From assembly GCA_015501605.1 (NCBI GenBank), contig JADNRZ010000024.1:434001-498000 (forward strand): 64,000 bases of DNA, written 5' to 3'. Under the pieces are notes generated by a model. The model saw nothing but the letters and a program-made list of their open reading frames with translations, did no database searches and was not told where the DNA came from. Each line of letters opens with the position of its first letter. The first letter of the stretch is position 1. This document shows positions 43,130 through 56,085 of the stretch, piece by piece. This DNA is from Panaeolus papilionaceus (taxonomy: Eukaryota > Basidiomycota > Agaricomycetes > Agaricales). Position numbers and translations under genes: made by a program.

Positions 43130-46100
43130 ATGGCACTGGGTTTTATACCCATTCAAGCGCCATATGACCGCGACGATTCTGGCGCGTCCCTGTATACATC
43201 TACGACTGACAGTACTGGTTCAGGACCAGGAGCTCTAGGTGGCAAGGCGATCAAAGCTTTAGGGAAGATGACCATCAGGGGCATCGATAGAGTTATCATA
43301 AATGCTCGTCTAAAGTCAATCACCACCAAATTCCCTCACAGCAATGAACAAGCGCCAGCCATCAAAAATATCGGGGATATGTATAACGTGTTGTTGGAAT
43401 TGTGCAGGTGAGTGGTTATCTTAATTATCGCGGGAATATTCATCAAACTTGCTGTAGGCCAGGGTTGTATAACGAACAGCTAAGAGGCAAAGCAATGCAA
43501 CTCATTGTGCTACAAATTAAAAACGAAAACACACACACTCTTCAACAAGCGTTGAGTAACTGGCATAACGTCGAAATTGAAATTCTTCTCCCCCGACTCG
43601 CCGATCAATTTCTGCCCCTCAAGTAAGCTTGAATTCCCGTATCTATCTTTGTCGCATCTAATTAGCTTTCTATCTCCCTCAGCAAGCAGCCATGGGGTAA
43701 ATACAGACTCCCGAAAGAGCATCAAGATCATTTCCTTCTGGACCTTACTCCAGTCAGCAAGACACCATTGAGACCTATGGTTACTGATCTCGTTAATATC
43801 GTCCGTTCGCAAGACACCGCATTCTTCACGCTTTACAAACAACATCTCCCTGCTTTCCTGACATTCATGTCTCAAACGATCACGAGTATGGGCACCTGCA
43901 GAGCTGCAATTCGCGCCAACTATCTTAGCACCCTGCTTTTCTCGCTGAAGGAAGGACTGGTCCCTGACAAATCCCCTTCATTCATGAAAGAAATTTTACG
44001 GTAATATCTTTCCGCCATTCCATTCTCTGAGTTGCTATGACTCACTCAATTTATTTTGTCCCGAAGATATCCATCACTTCTGTTCCCTCATATTTCTGAA
44101 GAGGTGTTGACGTTAATCACCGTTGAAATCCGACAAAATCGCTTCAAACCCATCGTGGAAGCCATCAGCGAATGGAGGTCACCATATCTTGAAAACTTGA
44201 TCAAGGACTTAGAGGGAAACACGAACTTGTACGTTAACTCTGATATAAAAAGTGTTAACCATCCCTCGCCTGCGCTCGGCTGCGAGACGTAGTAGATGAG
44301 AGAATGTGTCGACGCTGTTTTGACTCACCCAACACTGCATCTTTCCAGTCTTAGCTGACTGAACTCTATTACTACAGTACAAGGGCCCTGATTGATCACA
44401 ATGTGCCCGCGACCGGAATGCAGTGCCCTTTCGAGCTCAATTTGGCTTTTCTTATTGCCGTCGCTCGTTTAGGACCCATGGGCATGAAGGCCATCATCAA
44501 TGTCGGTTTTTTGCAGTTACTTCAGGTGGCGCAGTCCCATAAGTATATATTGGATCACGAGGACGTGCTTTTCATCCTTTTTGAGATTTTGAAGTAAGTG
44601 TCATTATTTCATCACTGCCATGTACTGCGTAGAAGACGATGACTCACAGTGATGACTTTAGATCAAATGAATACAAACTACGCCGCCCCAAGGTACGGTC
44701 CATCATCGTAACCTTTATCACGAGACGTGAGACGGCATACCTCTTGTCTCAATTGGCCACTTGGGACGAAAAAAGTCTGGAAATCTTCCTGAGTGATATT
44801 TTCCGAACGTGCACTCCGATTGGGTCGAACGTGGGGGTGCCCCAAAGGCGGTCATACCACAGTCGCGATGGCCTTTACCATTTCGATCAAGAGTGCGTCG
44901 TGGCTGTTATCACTTTTGCCGGGAAGATATCCAGATTAAGCGCGGATGGATACAACGCCGTTATCAAAGCTGGAGCTCTAGATACACTGCTTGCCATACA
45001 AGCTCAGGATCTGTCAATTCATTCCGTAGACTCGCAGTTCAATTTCATTCTGGACGTTTTAAAGTAAGTTATGTCTTAACTCTATCAAGACCGTCGATCA
45101 TGAGTTGACAATGATGTTAGACCTGGAAATCATCCGCATCAAACGCGCAAAAAAGCGTTGGGCCTTCTTGTCTTCCAGGTATGCCGAGGAGAAGATCTCT
45201 ATCTGCTTCCTGTGCTCGAGAAATGGACAGCTCTAGAACTCAATCGACTGGTATGCGAACTAGCGGCCCAGTTTCCACCCATGTGGTAAGACTTCAATTA
45301 AACTTTAGAACGTGGCGATCTACTTGCTGACAATAATCTAGCAACAAGCCAGCACTTGAGGACCTATTCAAGACACCCAGGCCCAAACAAAAACTATCGG
45401 CAGCTTATTTACGCCGTCTATTATCGTTCATGGCTGGGATAGCCAGATTCAACGATGCGGCAAGCCAGCTGGTACTTCAAACTGGGTTCATGGACGTTTT
45501 GTTGGCATTACAGAAGGAGCAGTTGATCAAGGAGGATGGACAAGAGATTGACGAGTTAATTTTATACATCTTGCAGTGAGTCTCATTAGACTGCCGATTT
45601 TAGATTGAATATTGATGAGCCGTTTATAGAAAACCACAACTTCACGATAACAAAGTGATGCGCAAGGCCCTCAGCTATCTTTCCTCCCAAGTGGAAGGAG
45701 AGAGTGCGCACATATTAAATCATATCAGCCGCAAGCCAGTCTCAGATCTTCAGAGGCTTGTATCAGGAATGCTTGAACAATTCTCATTTGACGGGTAAGT
45801 GGTGTTCTTGGCTCACGAAAATTAAGCTAACGAGTGTTTTGACTCAGCAATCTAATCCTCCATCCGAACCACGCAGGAGACGTCATCAAGCACCAAGATA
45901 TGCAATCACTCAGCACCTGCGTGCTCATTTTCTCCAAGGTTATCCTCAAACACCGTTTCGCTTTCCAGGCTCTCATCAACGCTGGTATTCTGGATATCAT
46001 TATCGCTGTCCAAACACGGGGCTACAGCGTCGACAAAGTGAAAGGAGTCTACGATATTGTTCTCACGTCGATATATCTAGACACTGTCAGCGACAAATCT

Positions 46101-47203
46101 CTCAAGATTCTGGCGTTTCAGATTATGAACGACGGTGTCGTGTTGTCTGAAATTCTCAAAAATTATAGCGCACAAGAATTTGGACTCATCTTCCCTGCTA
46201 TTTTACAGGGCTTGAAGTGAGCTTCGTATTGTAACCTTTCGCCTCAAACATGCCCATCTAACCTTTTTATTAGACACGCATTGTCGGTGCATCAGTGTCA
46301 CATTGCCCCATGTCCAGGCCCAGACTGGGCGTCTCTTGCCAACAGTATTTTATTCCTCAAATTATTGCATGACAGAAATCCCTCGACAGCACAACACGTG
46401 TTAGATGTTGGGCTATTGGATCTCCTTCTCAGTCTATACCCCCTTTCGTTCCCGAAGGCTGTTCTGCGAGACCTCTACGAATTGATTCTCTACTACGCAA
46501 CGTACGTTTCTATCTGATCTTTTCTTTGACCAATTTGACAAAATATTTATTCAGAAACGAAACTTTCCCCAGCAATGTAAATACGAAATGTCTCAACTTC
46601 ATTATCACCAAGATTGGAAAGCAGAAATACCCTATTTTATTCGAACACTTGTACAATATGAATCCCCAAAGGCTGGATCGTCTGATACCCATGTGCATCT
46701 CGCATATCCAAACTATCTGGTACGAACCCCTTTTTCTTAGATATACGATCGCTAAACAAATATGGATCGTTCTATCTAGTGGAAACATGAAAAAGCGCCG
46801 CGCTACCCACTTGCTCATCACATCTATTTCCTTTCTCGCTAGGCTCTGTCGCATTAATTCATCAACGTGTAAATCCGTCTTGGATTCTAACTTTCTCGCC
46901 TTCCTCGTCTCCCAGTCTAATAACCTTCTTTCTCAACATGCATCCCAAAAAGCGAAACCCGAGAATAAAAATCGCAAGGCATCCAACAAACCAGAACAAC
47001 TCCGCCTCGCCATCCACTCCCTCCTTGTTGACATATTATCATACGAAGAACATCGACAAACCATCCTTTCTCATCCAATCTATCCAGAGCTCCCTCCGCC
47101 TACCCAACAGCGCGTTTGTAATCCCTCTCCCAGTGAAACACCCGAGCCAAAGTGGTCTTGGTGGTTCTTCCAAACCTGGATTTTTAATCAAAAATGCGGA
47201 TAA
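43130..47203 (+). CDS. Large armadillo-like helical repeat protein, unknown function
   Basis: Starts MALGFIPIQAPYDRDD at 43130, ends at 47203, with about 14 exons and close to 1,000 residues. After a disordered start (STTDSTGSGPG) and a helical segment (KALGKMTIRGIDRVII) the chain is a series of leucine-rich helical units such as AFLIAVARLGPMGMKAIIN plus FLQLLQVAQ, and AVITFAGKISRLSADGYNAV plus ALDTLLAIQ. These pairs look like armadillo/HEAT repeats. Several exons end at the same point of a repeat (EILR, EILK, DVLK, YILQ, QGLK just before the donor), suggesting growth by exon duplication. No enzyme motif. Similar long proteins are common as lineage-specific families in agaricomycetes; a scaffold role is only a guess. 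Confidence 0.8.
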
Positions 47204-47722
47204 CCGTCAAAATATCTCAACAATGCACTACGAACATGGCAGCTGAGAGACCATGCACAGAACGTTTAGAATACTCTGCCCTTGATGTGGTCATCATTCT
47301 TCTTTCCCTTGGATCACCTGTAAACTGAATGTAGTAGTAGCAGCGCACCCTTCTGCTGGCGCTGGGCACCCTCGTCTTTTATTTTTTAATTGTATGCATC
47401 CGCTCCTTACACGAACCTCACACGCAGCTCTCAACTCATCTGAACAGTTATACCCGTGTTTTTAGTCTTGTATTTTGATGTATGCAGATAATGGCTACAA
47501 TACAGATGGAATGCTAGCTATTTCTGGGCAATTTAGTCAGTACTTGTGTATCATTAAAAAAGGGAGTAAAAGGAAGAGAAAAAAGTATCAGACAAAATAT
47601 ATAATGATTCCGGATAGACGTGATTCCTCAAAGGATGAATCCTCAGTTGAGGGAGTCCGTATTGTCATCGTGTAGCACGAAGCAACAGGGAACGAGTAAA
47701 TAAATGGAACATACTGCTTACC
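47204..47722. other. Convergent intergenic region
   Basis: 519 bp between two converging genes; 3' untranslated sequence of both. The eS12 side may contain a 3'UTR intron: GTAAGC begins one base after the eS12 stop codon. Confidence 0.35.
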
Positions 47723-48215
47723 TTAGCGGTTCTTGAAGTACTCGAGGAGGACGTGGAGACCCTCAGACTCAACACCGTACTCCTTAACAACAACACAGCT
47801 GCAGCCGACGACCTTGCGGGGGTTGCCCTCACGGTCGATCTTGCAGAGACCAGCCCAGGTGCCGAGGAGCTTAGCATCGGCGACCTTGATGAGGTTGATC
47901 TTGTGCTCGGCGCAGAGTGCCTCAATGAGCTTGATGTACTCGGCCTCGGTGCAGGTCTCGACGAGGACGCAAAGATGGGCCTGGCGCTTGTCGAGGGCCT
48001 TGGCGGCCTCACGAAGACCACGAGCAAGACCGTCGTGGACGAGAGCGTTCTTCAAGACTTGCTATAAAAACAAGTCAACTATCATTATCTTATCAAAGAA
48101 GAACTCAAGTGCGCACCTTGAGAGCATCCTCAATGGAAAGCTTTCCTTTTGGTGCCTCGGTCGAAACCTCGACCTCGACGTTCTCGACTTGAATGTCATC
48201 TCCAGCGTCAGACAT
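47723..48215 (-). CDS. RPS12: Small ribosomal subunit protein eS12
   Basis: Two exons. The first encodes [18 protein letters not shown] and ends in IEDALK; the second encodes [67 protein letters not shown] and ends KNR at the TAA (47723-47725). The 145-residue total matches fungal eS12 (40S subunit, beak region). Codon usage is strongly biased to C-ending codons, as usual for ribosomal proteins, in contrast to its neighbours. Confidence 0.96.
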
Positions 48216-50097
48216 CCTGTAACATCAACCGTAAGTGGTTGGTCATCGTGTGTGACGACAAGGACGCACTTTGTATGAAGTTTTTATAGGACTTTTAAAA
48301 AGATGACAGTGAGTGGATGTCTTCGTCCGCTTTCGTTGATGTGAGGAAAATTAAGGTTTGAGCGATTGAGTTCTACTTGAGCAGTTCAAACTCCGATTCG
48401 GTAAAATCCTGATGAGTTACTCACGGTCCCTGACTTCGGCCTTCGCAGTCTTCAAGTTTGAGAGCCCTTTTCTCGGATGTGTCTTGTTCTTGTCCAATTT
48501 GTGTCGAGAAAGAAAATTAACGCTGTGGAAGCGATATATACATAACCTTAAATAGTAAATAGCTTTCCTGGAAGAAGTACAGTTACCAATTTCCTGCTTG
48601 ATATAATCGCAGGGCGACTTTTTAGACGATCAAGAATTCGTGGAACAGATCTGTTCATACCCGGCAAGACAGGTTATAAAGTGACCCGTTTTATTATGAG
48701 AAACCCACGAATCTCTGGCTCAATCATATGGTAGAAAGGGGGATTATGATCATGATCCTATTCATGTTTTCTTTGCAAGTCTTTGACTGTTGATGGTAGG
48801 GACCACCTCCCCTTAATTTACACTACAGGAAGTGACACTTTACGGCAACTGATAGAAATAGACACAAGGGATACTAATACTGCCAAACTTGATGCTTACA
48901 AGATAGCTAGCACAGTGAGACTGTGCACTGTATAGCATGACTCAATTTGTCCATGCCGCCTGGTCATGTCCCAACGATCGGTCGTTATAAGCTGCGAATT
49001 ATCACGCTTCACCTACTCCTGCTCATTAAATTCCTGATCGACAGGTTTCCATGTATTGCAAAGGAGCTCAATTCGATGCAGAAATTGTTCTGGTTTTGGA
49101 GTGGGTCCAGGGCAACGACACGCTGGGCAAGCTTGGGATCATGGTCTCCACATGCTAAGCATTTCGCTTTGCGTCGGGGTTGAATTTGCAGAATTCGCAA
49201 ATCCGATCGTAAAAGCTTGAAAGAATAGGAGTCGGTGAGGGGCCTTTGTGGTGCATAGATTCGCATCGCTAGACGCTGCTAATTGTATCAAGGCTGCTGT
49301 GCCTCATTCATGAGTCGGCACTCAGCATTGCGTTATTTATTGTGCTATATCCGAGCTATAATATATGATTCCAGCTCTTACAATGACGCACCAGATACCA
49401 ACTGTCGATATAACGAATATCATGCATTCATAACCTCACAGCTGACAAGGTTGACAAGGTCCTGACAATGCTGCGGCCCGTGGAGATACACTGGCCCACA
49501 TACATGTATCGCTTGATCTGATCGCCAGTTTATTAAAATAGAGTAGCTGGTATTGGTTTATGAAGCGAGACTGTCGTTCTACCAGAAAATTAATCCTGAG
49601 GCCCTGAGGTATCCATAAATACACGACGACCAAGTTTGATACCAGATGTTCAGAAGACAAGTGGCGATTGATTTAAATTTGTACTTGTACCGAGTGTATG
49701 TCGCCTAGAATCGCTTGATGAACTGCTTTGAGATGCCGCACTGCACTGTGTCGCCAGATTAAAATTCCTCGTGCATGCAGCCTGCATGATGAGGTCAATG
49801 ACAAGAAATGACAAGGGGTATTTGTTTATCTGATAAACTCAGAAGGTTTGAATCTCCGACAGACCCTATTGATTCCTGTTCAAAGAGTTCATCGTTGACG
49901 ACGACAACAAAACTTCAATACCGATTGTCCAAAAGAACTTAACATATGGTAAGAAGATCTTGTCGAAATTAATGAAATAACGTGTTGAACTAAAGAAAGT
50001 ATAGAGTTTAGCATTCTTGCACGCGCATGATTGTTCCGAACGTACTGCCAGTTGTTCATCATCCTCGACGATGGTTAGGCTTATAACGCTCATTTAG
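48216..50097. other. Intergenic region
   Basis: 1.9 kb holding the eS12 promoter and the upstream side of the Ski8-like gene. No ORF above about 80 codons and no repeat structure found. The first exon of the Ski8-like gene should lie at its right end but was not identified. Confidence 0.4.
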
Positions 50098-51262
50098 CCC
50101 ACACGGATGCTGTCTGGGGAGTAAAATGGACATCGGCTGACACGACAGTGTCCATCTCGGCTGATGGATCTCTGAAGCAATGGGCCGCTACAGCAGGTCA
50201 ACCTCACCCTCCTAATGGGTCGTTTCCGATACCCCATTCGCTAGCACAAATATCCTTGTCGGTCTCACCTGATGGTAATCGAGCATTATACAATAGCATA
50301 GAAGGGACGACCTCCCTTTGGGACTTGGAAAATTGCAATGTGCTCGGCACCTATGAAAGCTTTGCTCGAACAAGTGATACTACGGAACCATGTACGTTGA
50401 TTTGCATATTTCATGAACTTTATGTAAGGTTTATTAACGCGCAGATTTGTTTTAGCATGGTCTGTCTCACTTCATCCTAACACGGAAACCTACACATCGA
50501 CCGGTAGCTCTGGGAATGTCACAATCCACTCTGCAAAGGCAGATAACTTTGGAGAGCATCTTTCATCTCTTCCCTCAGGCAAAGCCAAGTTTGGAATCTG
50601 TTGTGTGCACGTAAGACTCTGTATTTCCTAATATCTATTCATCTATTAACCAATCTGACAGAGCCCAAATGGTCGTTTTATTGCCATGTCCTCAGAAACA
50701 GGGCAGATTTATATTTTTGACGTTGAATCGAACTCGTTATCAATCACGTTCACTTCGCATGCAATGTCCGTTCGTTCCCTGGCCTGGTCGCCTGACTCAA
50801 CTGTACGTCCCTATTATATACCATTGAAAATGTCTGGGAAAGAGGTTAACTCGAATACTGTTCCAAGTTCCTTCTGAGCGCATCTGAAGATAAACGCCTC
50901 GTGTTGCATGACGTACGATCACCTCCAGGAGCTGCCATAGCATCATTTTCAGGGCATACGTCTTGGGTTTTATCCACTGATGTATCACCCGATGGACGTC
51001 TTGGACTTTCGGGGTAACAATTTTATCTGTACATGAACTAAAATACGTTCTAATCTTTCGTTGTAGATCGGCCGATAAAACTATCAAGGTTTGGGACATT
51101 GCTGCTCGGGCTGCTGTCTCGACTGTGCAGGACAACGGCGAAGTATGGTCTGTATCATGGCGCCCGAAGCCTCCAGCAGCAGGCAGCCCTGGTGCGTTTG
51201 TTAGCGGTGGAGAGGATGGTGTTGTCAAGTGGTGGAGGGGTGCTGGGACCGGTGGCACTTAA
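50098..51262 (+). CDS. SKI8: Ski8-like WD40 protein (first exon not found)
   Basis: Exons join in phase from 50098 (HTDAVWGVKWTSADTTV) to the stop at 51260-51262. WD-type repeats follow one another: ISADGSLKQW, GTTSLWDLEN, TGSSGNVTIHSA, GQIYIFDVES, SEDKRLVLHDV, SGSADKTIKVWDI and SGGEDGVVKWW. The opening DAVW..W and the order and spacing of repeats match Ski8/WDR61, a subunit of the Ski complex that feeds cytoplasmic RNA to the exosome; in fungi Ski8 also acts in meiotic recombination. The frame starts at an acceptor (TTTAG before 50098), so a short upstream exon with the ATG is needed. I could not place it in the preceding 250 bp, so a damaged 5' end remains possible. Confidence 0.82.
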
Positions 51263-53314
51263 AATCCGGCTCGCTTCGGGAACATGTGAACGTTGGCCAT
51301 TATTACCTTCGTTTTCTGACTTGTTGCGCGCCTCACCGAACCCAAATAACACAGATTTCCTGCATTATATCTACCCCTTTCTATCTCTGATCTGCACACC
51401 TCTATGCACTGGAACGCGATGAAGACTTTAACCCATGCGGTTACTCCAACTCCAGTCGTCGACTACTGACGATCTTGCCACTCTTCTAGGAGAATCAGCT
51501 GGTGCCATCTAGACTACGAGTTGCATAATCTGCTCTTCAGCATGAGCACTTCGATTTGCCACTTGACATTGTCTCTGTAATCCCCCCTGTGCTCAGCTAC
51601 GTAAAACATGATCGGGGGTGGAAACTGCAATAAACGACATAGCTGACCTCATGTCCTGCCGCTGAAAGGAGTGACTCTTTCAATCTTTTAAAGAAGAATT
51701 GAACAGCACGCGAGTCGTATCTTCCCAGAAAAAAGGAAATTAAGTGCCGACATCTCCCTGCACCAAAGTCGAATTTTTCGAGGTAGTTCTTGCTACACTC
51801 ATCGGTATTTTTCACTTCTCCTTTGACAGCCCCTGTATTTTCCAGGGCAGCTGATGATCATGGATTCATAGAGCTTCATTTCTTGTTTACGGTTGGAGCT
51901 ATTTCCGACCGTAGGTCCGAGCCCCGTGTAATGAATTCAGCACACCGTCATCTTGGGGATTATTACCTGACATCGGAACGCTGACACTTGTGCTCATCTG
52001 GGGGCCCGCATTCCACCTCGAGGTCAGTAAAACTCGTTATAAATGGCACAGGTGACGCACACTTCGGAATATGAACTGTCAACTCTGTAAACTTTAACCT
52101 TGTTCGGCAGGAGCTTCATCACAGCTCAAGGTGAGGTTACGATTGGCAGATAGGATGATTGGAAAGGATAGAAATTTGGTTTGATTTCCTTGCTTCATAA
52201 TTTATAGGCCCCTTGCGAACTTCAAGTTCATGAGGTGATCATTGACCAGAGATCATTAATTCCTCTGCAGTTGCATCGCACGCCCCATATATTATGCTAC
52301 ACTTCTAAGAATGCTATCATCTGCATTGACACCTCCTCTACGATGGTCAATGTGTACTTATATACCGGTGTGTCCACTTGCTGACGCCTGCTTAAGTATA
52401 GATCCCGAGAGATAAGCAATACGGTTGCGTAAGAAAGAAGCCGCAGTGCGTCAACCATATTAGGTGATTATGGATCTCGTGGGACTTATCCTCACCATCC
52501 ACCCGAGCCCGGATATCCTGGCGTTCTTCGATAGAATTCAGAAAAAAAACAAGGTTTTCTTTGGGTTGTGGGGTTTGCGATGCCGTATACTTAGATTTCT
52601 TCCCAAGACAATTTCTGGAAGAATATATTTTGACTGCACGCGGGCGCAGGGTCACAAGGTTTTAAATTTCAGGGCAATTTTCAGTGTGAACGCAACACTA
52701 TCGTTATCGACCATTGGAATTTGAAATGGCAGGGCCAGCAGGGTGGAGGAGGTTTGTTCGTTGTTGTTCAAAGGCTTCATTTGCTTCCGCTCGCTCAAAG
52801 CGGTTGGTTGTGGACACCATATCCTAAATGTCGAATTGATCCTGAAAGAAGCTAATGACATCGTCGATCCTAAAGGAGCTTAAAGACCTTTAAAGAGTCG
52901 AAGACTGTTCCATGAGCCTCTCCCTAGCGTTCGATTGTGAAGAGATTGCAACCGAAGACAAACTCAGGTTCGATGGCAGCATGTGTATTTCTGATAACTT
53001 GAATTGCTTTCGATAGTGAGACGCGCCATCTATTGCCAGTGCCACAAACGTTGCTTTCATTTCCGGAGCAAAGTGGTTTATATTGACAAGGCTTGCAAGC
53101 TTCTTGTGTGCGTGGTGACAACACGTGAAAATACCGGCGCGTGTCACTGGTAAGCGGTAATATATTTTCGTCCCGAGGTATGACAAAATAATGGTGTTAT
53201 GCGATGAATGTGAAAATGCTATGTAAGAGAGTCGAGACAAGCAGTCGAAAATCGTGGAGTGTCAAAGAAGAAAAAAGAGCACGGCTGGGAGACTAGGTAC
53301 ATAGAGCGGTATCT
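51263..53314. other. Intergenic region without supported genes
   Basis: 2.05 kb between the converging Ski8-like and WW-domain genes. Only short ORFs (the longest about 110 codons), none with recognisable content or splice structure; no internal repeats seen. Confidence 0.4.
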
Positions 53315-54269
53315 TTAAAAGTGCAAGCCATTGACCAGCGCCGCCATTTGCTCGTCATCGACACGCCTCTCGAGCTCGTCCAGGGGCATCACTGACCCAA
53401 TAAGCCATGCCAGCGACGGTGTAGTGGTTCGTCCTTGGGCACGCAGAGCTGTGGATGCAAGGTGGATGAGGTGAGTCTTTAATAAGAATCGCAGTCAAGC
53501 ATACTTACCGCTCAAATCTTGATACCGAGTGTAGATTCTGTTAAGTTCCAGCTCGGTGTAGACGAATCGGGTCCCTGTAGCAATCGCTTGCTTCGCTGTT
53601 TGTCTCGGTAATCAGGGTACGGTCGATGCGCATATGAAGGCCCTATACTTACCGTTTTGCAGGGACACAAGGAATTCTTCCTCGATACGCGGAGGCAAGT
53701 TCGGGAAGTGAGAAGGATACTCTGCAATCAAGGACCAGTAACTGAGGCTAGATTCCATGACAAGACCTGGATGTAAAGTCAGCAAATTCCTGGAAATCAA
53801 CAGATGGAGTCAGAGCATACCTCTCTCCTCTGTCCATACAAACGCCATACCCCGTCCTCTCGATAACAGCTGGATCCTGGCCGTTTCGTAGTTCGCTTCC
53901 ATAACGATCATCTCGAGGTCCTCGGGAAGGTTTTGAGCAGTTGGATCGTCTTCGAGTCCCTGAAGCTGGTGTTCGTGTGCTTCGAGGACATATTGTAGGG
54001 TTTGGGGTTCGCGAATGCTGTCTGGAGTAATCAAATGGAAACCTTGATGATAAAAATAAATGTCGCCGTTGGGGTGCTCGTATTGGCGCCAGTCCGTAGG
54101 TAACGGCGAGGAGCTAGAGCAGCGCCTTAAGTAAAGGGAATATAGTAAGAAAACAGACGAGTGAAACTAACTGCTCGTTGGGTGGGGTATCTCCCCCAGT
54201 CGCGGTGTCCATAAAAGCCATTGTGCTATGGGCATGAGCGTTATCGTTGTGCTCTTCTGTGTCTGACAT
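53315..54269 (-). CDS. WW-domain protein, unknown function
   Basis: Start MSDTEEHNDNAHAHST at 54269, stop at 53317-53315, four or five exons. The second exon carries a WW-like domain, PLPTDWRQYEHPNGDIYFYH: the first Trp is present, while the second Trp position is unusual or lies beyond the segment. Then come helical segments, including TLQYVLEAHEHQLQGLED and PEDLEMIVMEANYETARIQL, followed by GMAFVWTEERG and SSLSYWSLIAEYPSHFPNLP. The end is WLIGSVMPLDELERRVDDE plus MAALVNGLHF. The combination WW plus YW..AEYPxHFP is familiar from agaricomycete hypothetical proteins. WW modules bind Pro-rich peptides; no partner is suggested by the context. Confidence 0.72.
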
Positions 54270-56085
54270 GGCGTCGAAGGAAATGAGTTTGATGCTACTC
54301 GCCTGTTGGGCCCCAAGCTTTTAAACCAATGCCACTTAATAAATAAATTTACGATGAATAAATCTTGAAGGTCCGTTATTGTCAAAATTGAAAACAACTG
54401 GTTAGATGATAGAATAATGACAAGTGCGAAATGGGTGCTGGAGGAAAGTGAATATACATTTCGGATCTATGAAGGAGAATCTTGTACAAATAATCCTTTC
54501 ATGGTCGAGTTGACATGCGCACTGTGTTGGCGATCTGAAGGCGGAACGATAAATTGAAGACGGGATAAAAATTCGAATATTTTCTTGTTTTGAAAGGGAA
54601 AACCAGTCCGCAGGTGGAGCTTGCGGAATCTGGCGTAAAATACGGAACCAGCCGCGCGTACCAAGCTAGAGGGACAGATATTCTATATCTATTCAAGCAA
54701 ATCCGGCAAAGTTAATATGCCCTGAAAATTGTTCCTCGGGTGTAAAATCAACATACAGGGAGATATCAGTTTAGATCAAGAACGGCCTCACTAATTTGCA
54801 TTTTTTCGTGCATCCTTGATGGCTGACAATACTTCGGGATGGCCAGGGCAACCACATAAGTTCTGTGCTCTGGTTGGTTGCCACCCAGAAGCTTTCATGC
54901 CGATTTTGTCGCAAGTACATGGATTCTGATATCTTTTCTTACAATGGACTACACAACAATATCTGTAGCATTAAATGATCAGATATATCATGAAAAATAC
55001 AGGACAGAAGAAACCCAAGAAATTTGCGTGAATCGTGATAGACGAGTCAGCGGCAAATCCTAGACATAGACCTGGATGTGGTCATTGAACTTCTGAGAAA
55101 ATGCAGCATGGGAGCATTATTCGATCGCCGTTGCTTCTAAGGATTAACGAGTTTGTATGGAGGATGGAGTAAACGGGCCAAATGGAGGTTCAGCAGCTCT
55201 TACGACTTTTGGTCCATGTAGGTTGATGCCGCATAAAGTAGGAAGTGCAGATCAGAAAAAGACCGATACCATGATAAAAAGACGAGAAACTGGCTGACCT
55301 GAGGATGAGAATACCCTTTTGAAGCCATCCAGAACAGTGTGTTGGAGTTGACGTCGGACGTGATGAATTAAATCGGTCTTCAGGCGATGAGTGTACAGCC
55401 TTGCATGGAGAAACAGCGAGAACAATGATAAGTGATAAGTTCATCGAAGTTAGAGAGTCTAAAAACAAACCTGGCCGAGCATAGAGCATCGTTCTAATTC
55501 TCTTCTCCATTTGACCGCTTGAGTTCCATTTTTAAGATCCCAGAGTTTGCCAAAATACTTGCGATCCATGCTGGAGCTTCATAGTATTATGTAGAACCTT
55601 GGCGTCAATCGTGCTAATCGGATGGGAGGCGGTAGTCCTTCCGAAAGTTGCTGCTCAGTTGGTCATGAAAACCCACAGTAATGTTCCGAGGATGCAGGAA
55701 AATGATCATGAGAATATGAATCCAGGGGCCAGACGGATTCGTGCAGCTTGAAGGACCGTTGTCGCTGAAAAAGGTTGGTATATGTCTAAAACGAACACCT
55801 CGGCTACCCCCTCCGCAAGGGAAAATTGTGATGAGGAGAATTCGGAATCCTTGAGAATTGGCCAGTAGGAAAAGAAAAAGATAGTCGCATGAAAACATGG
55901 GGGACCATTCCGCATGAAGGTGGCGCAAAACTATATTTGACGACTACTCCAACCATGCTGCAAAGCATTCTGCGCAGAGAACAAACAGACGTGGACTCAA
56001 TGCAGTGAAAACAGCTTTCACTGCAACACCTACGCTTGAGATACATTCATTAACATCCAAGGCAAGGTGCCTGATAGAAATTGAA
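54270..56085. other. Intergenic region without supported genes
   Basis: 1.8 kb between two genes on the same strand. Several overlapping minus-strand frames at 55190-56046 (for example one with FILMIIFLHPR-like hydrophobic text) do not join into a recognisable protein and may be a decayed gene. Confidence 0.35.

Noticed and set aside
48947..49266. Overlapping ORFs in the eS12/Ski8 interval
   Set aside because: Short, on both strands at once, no motif.
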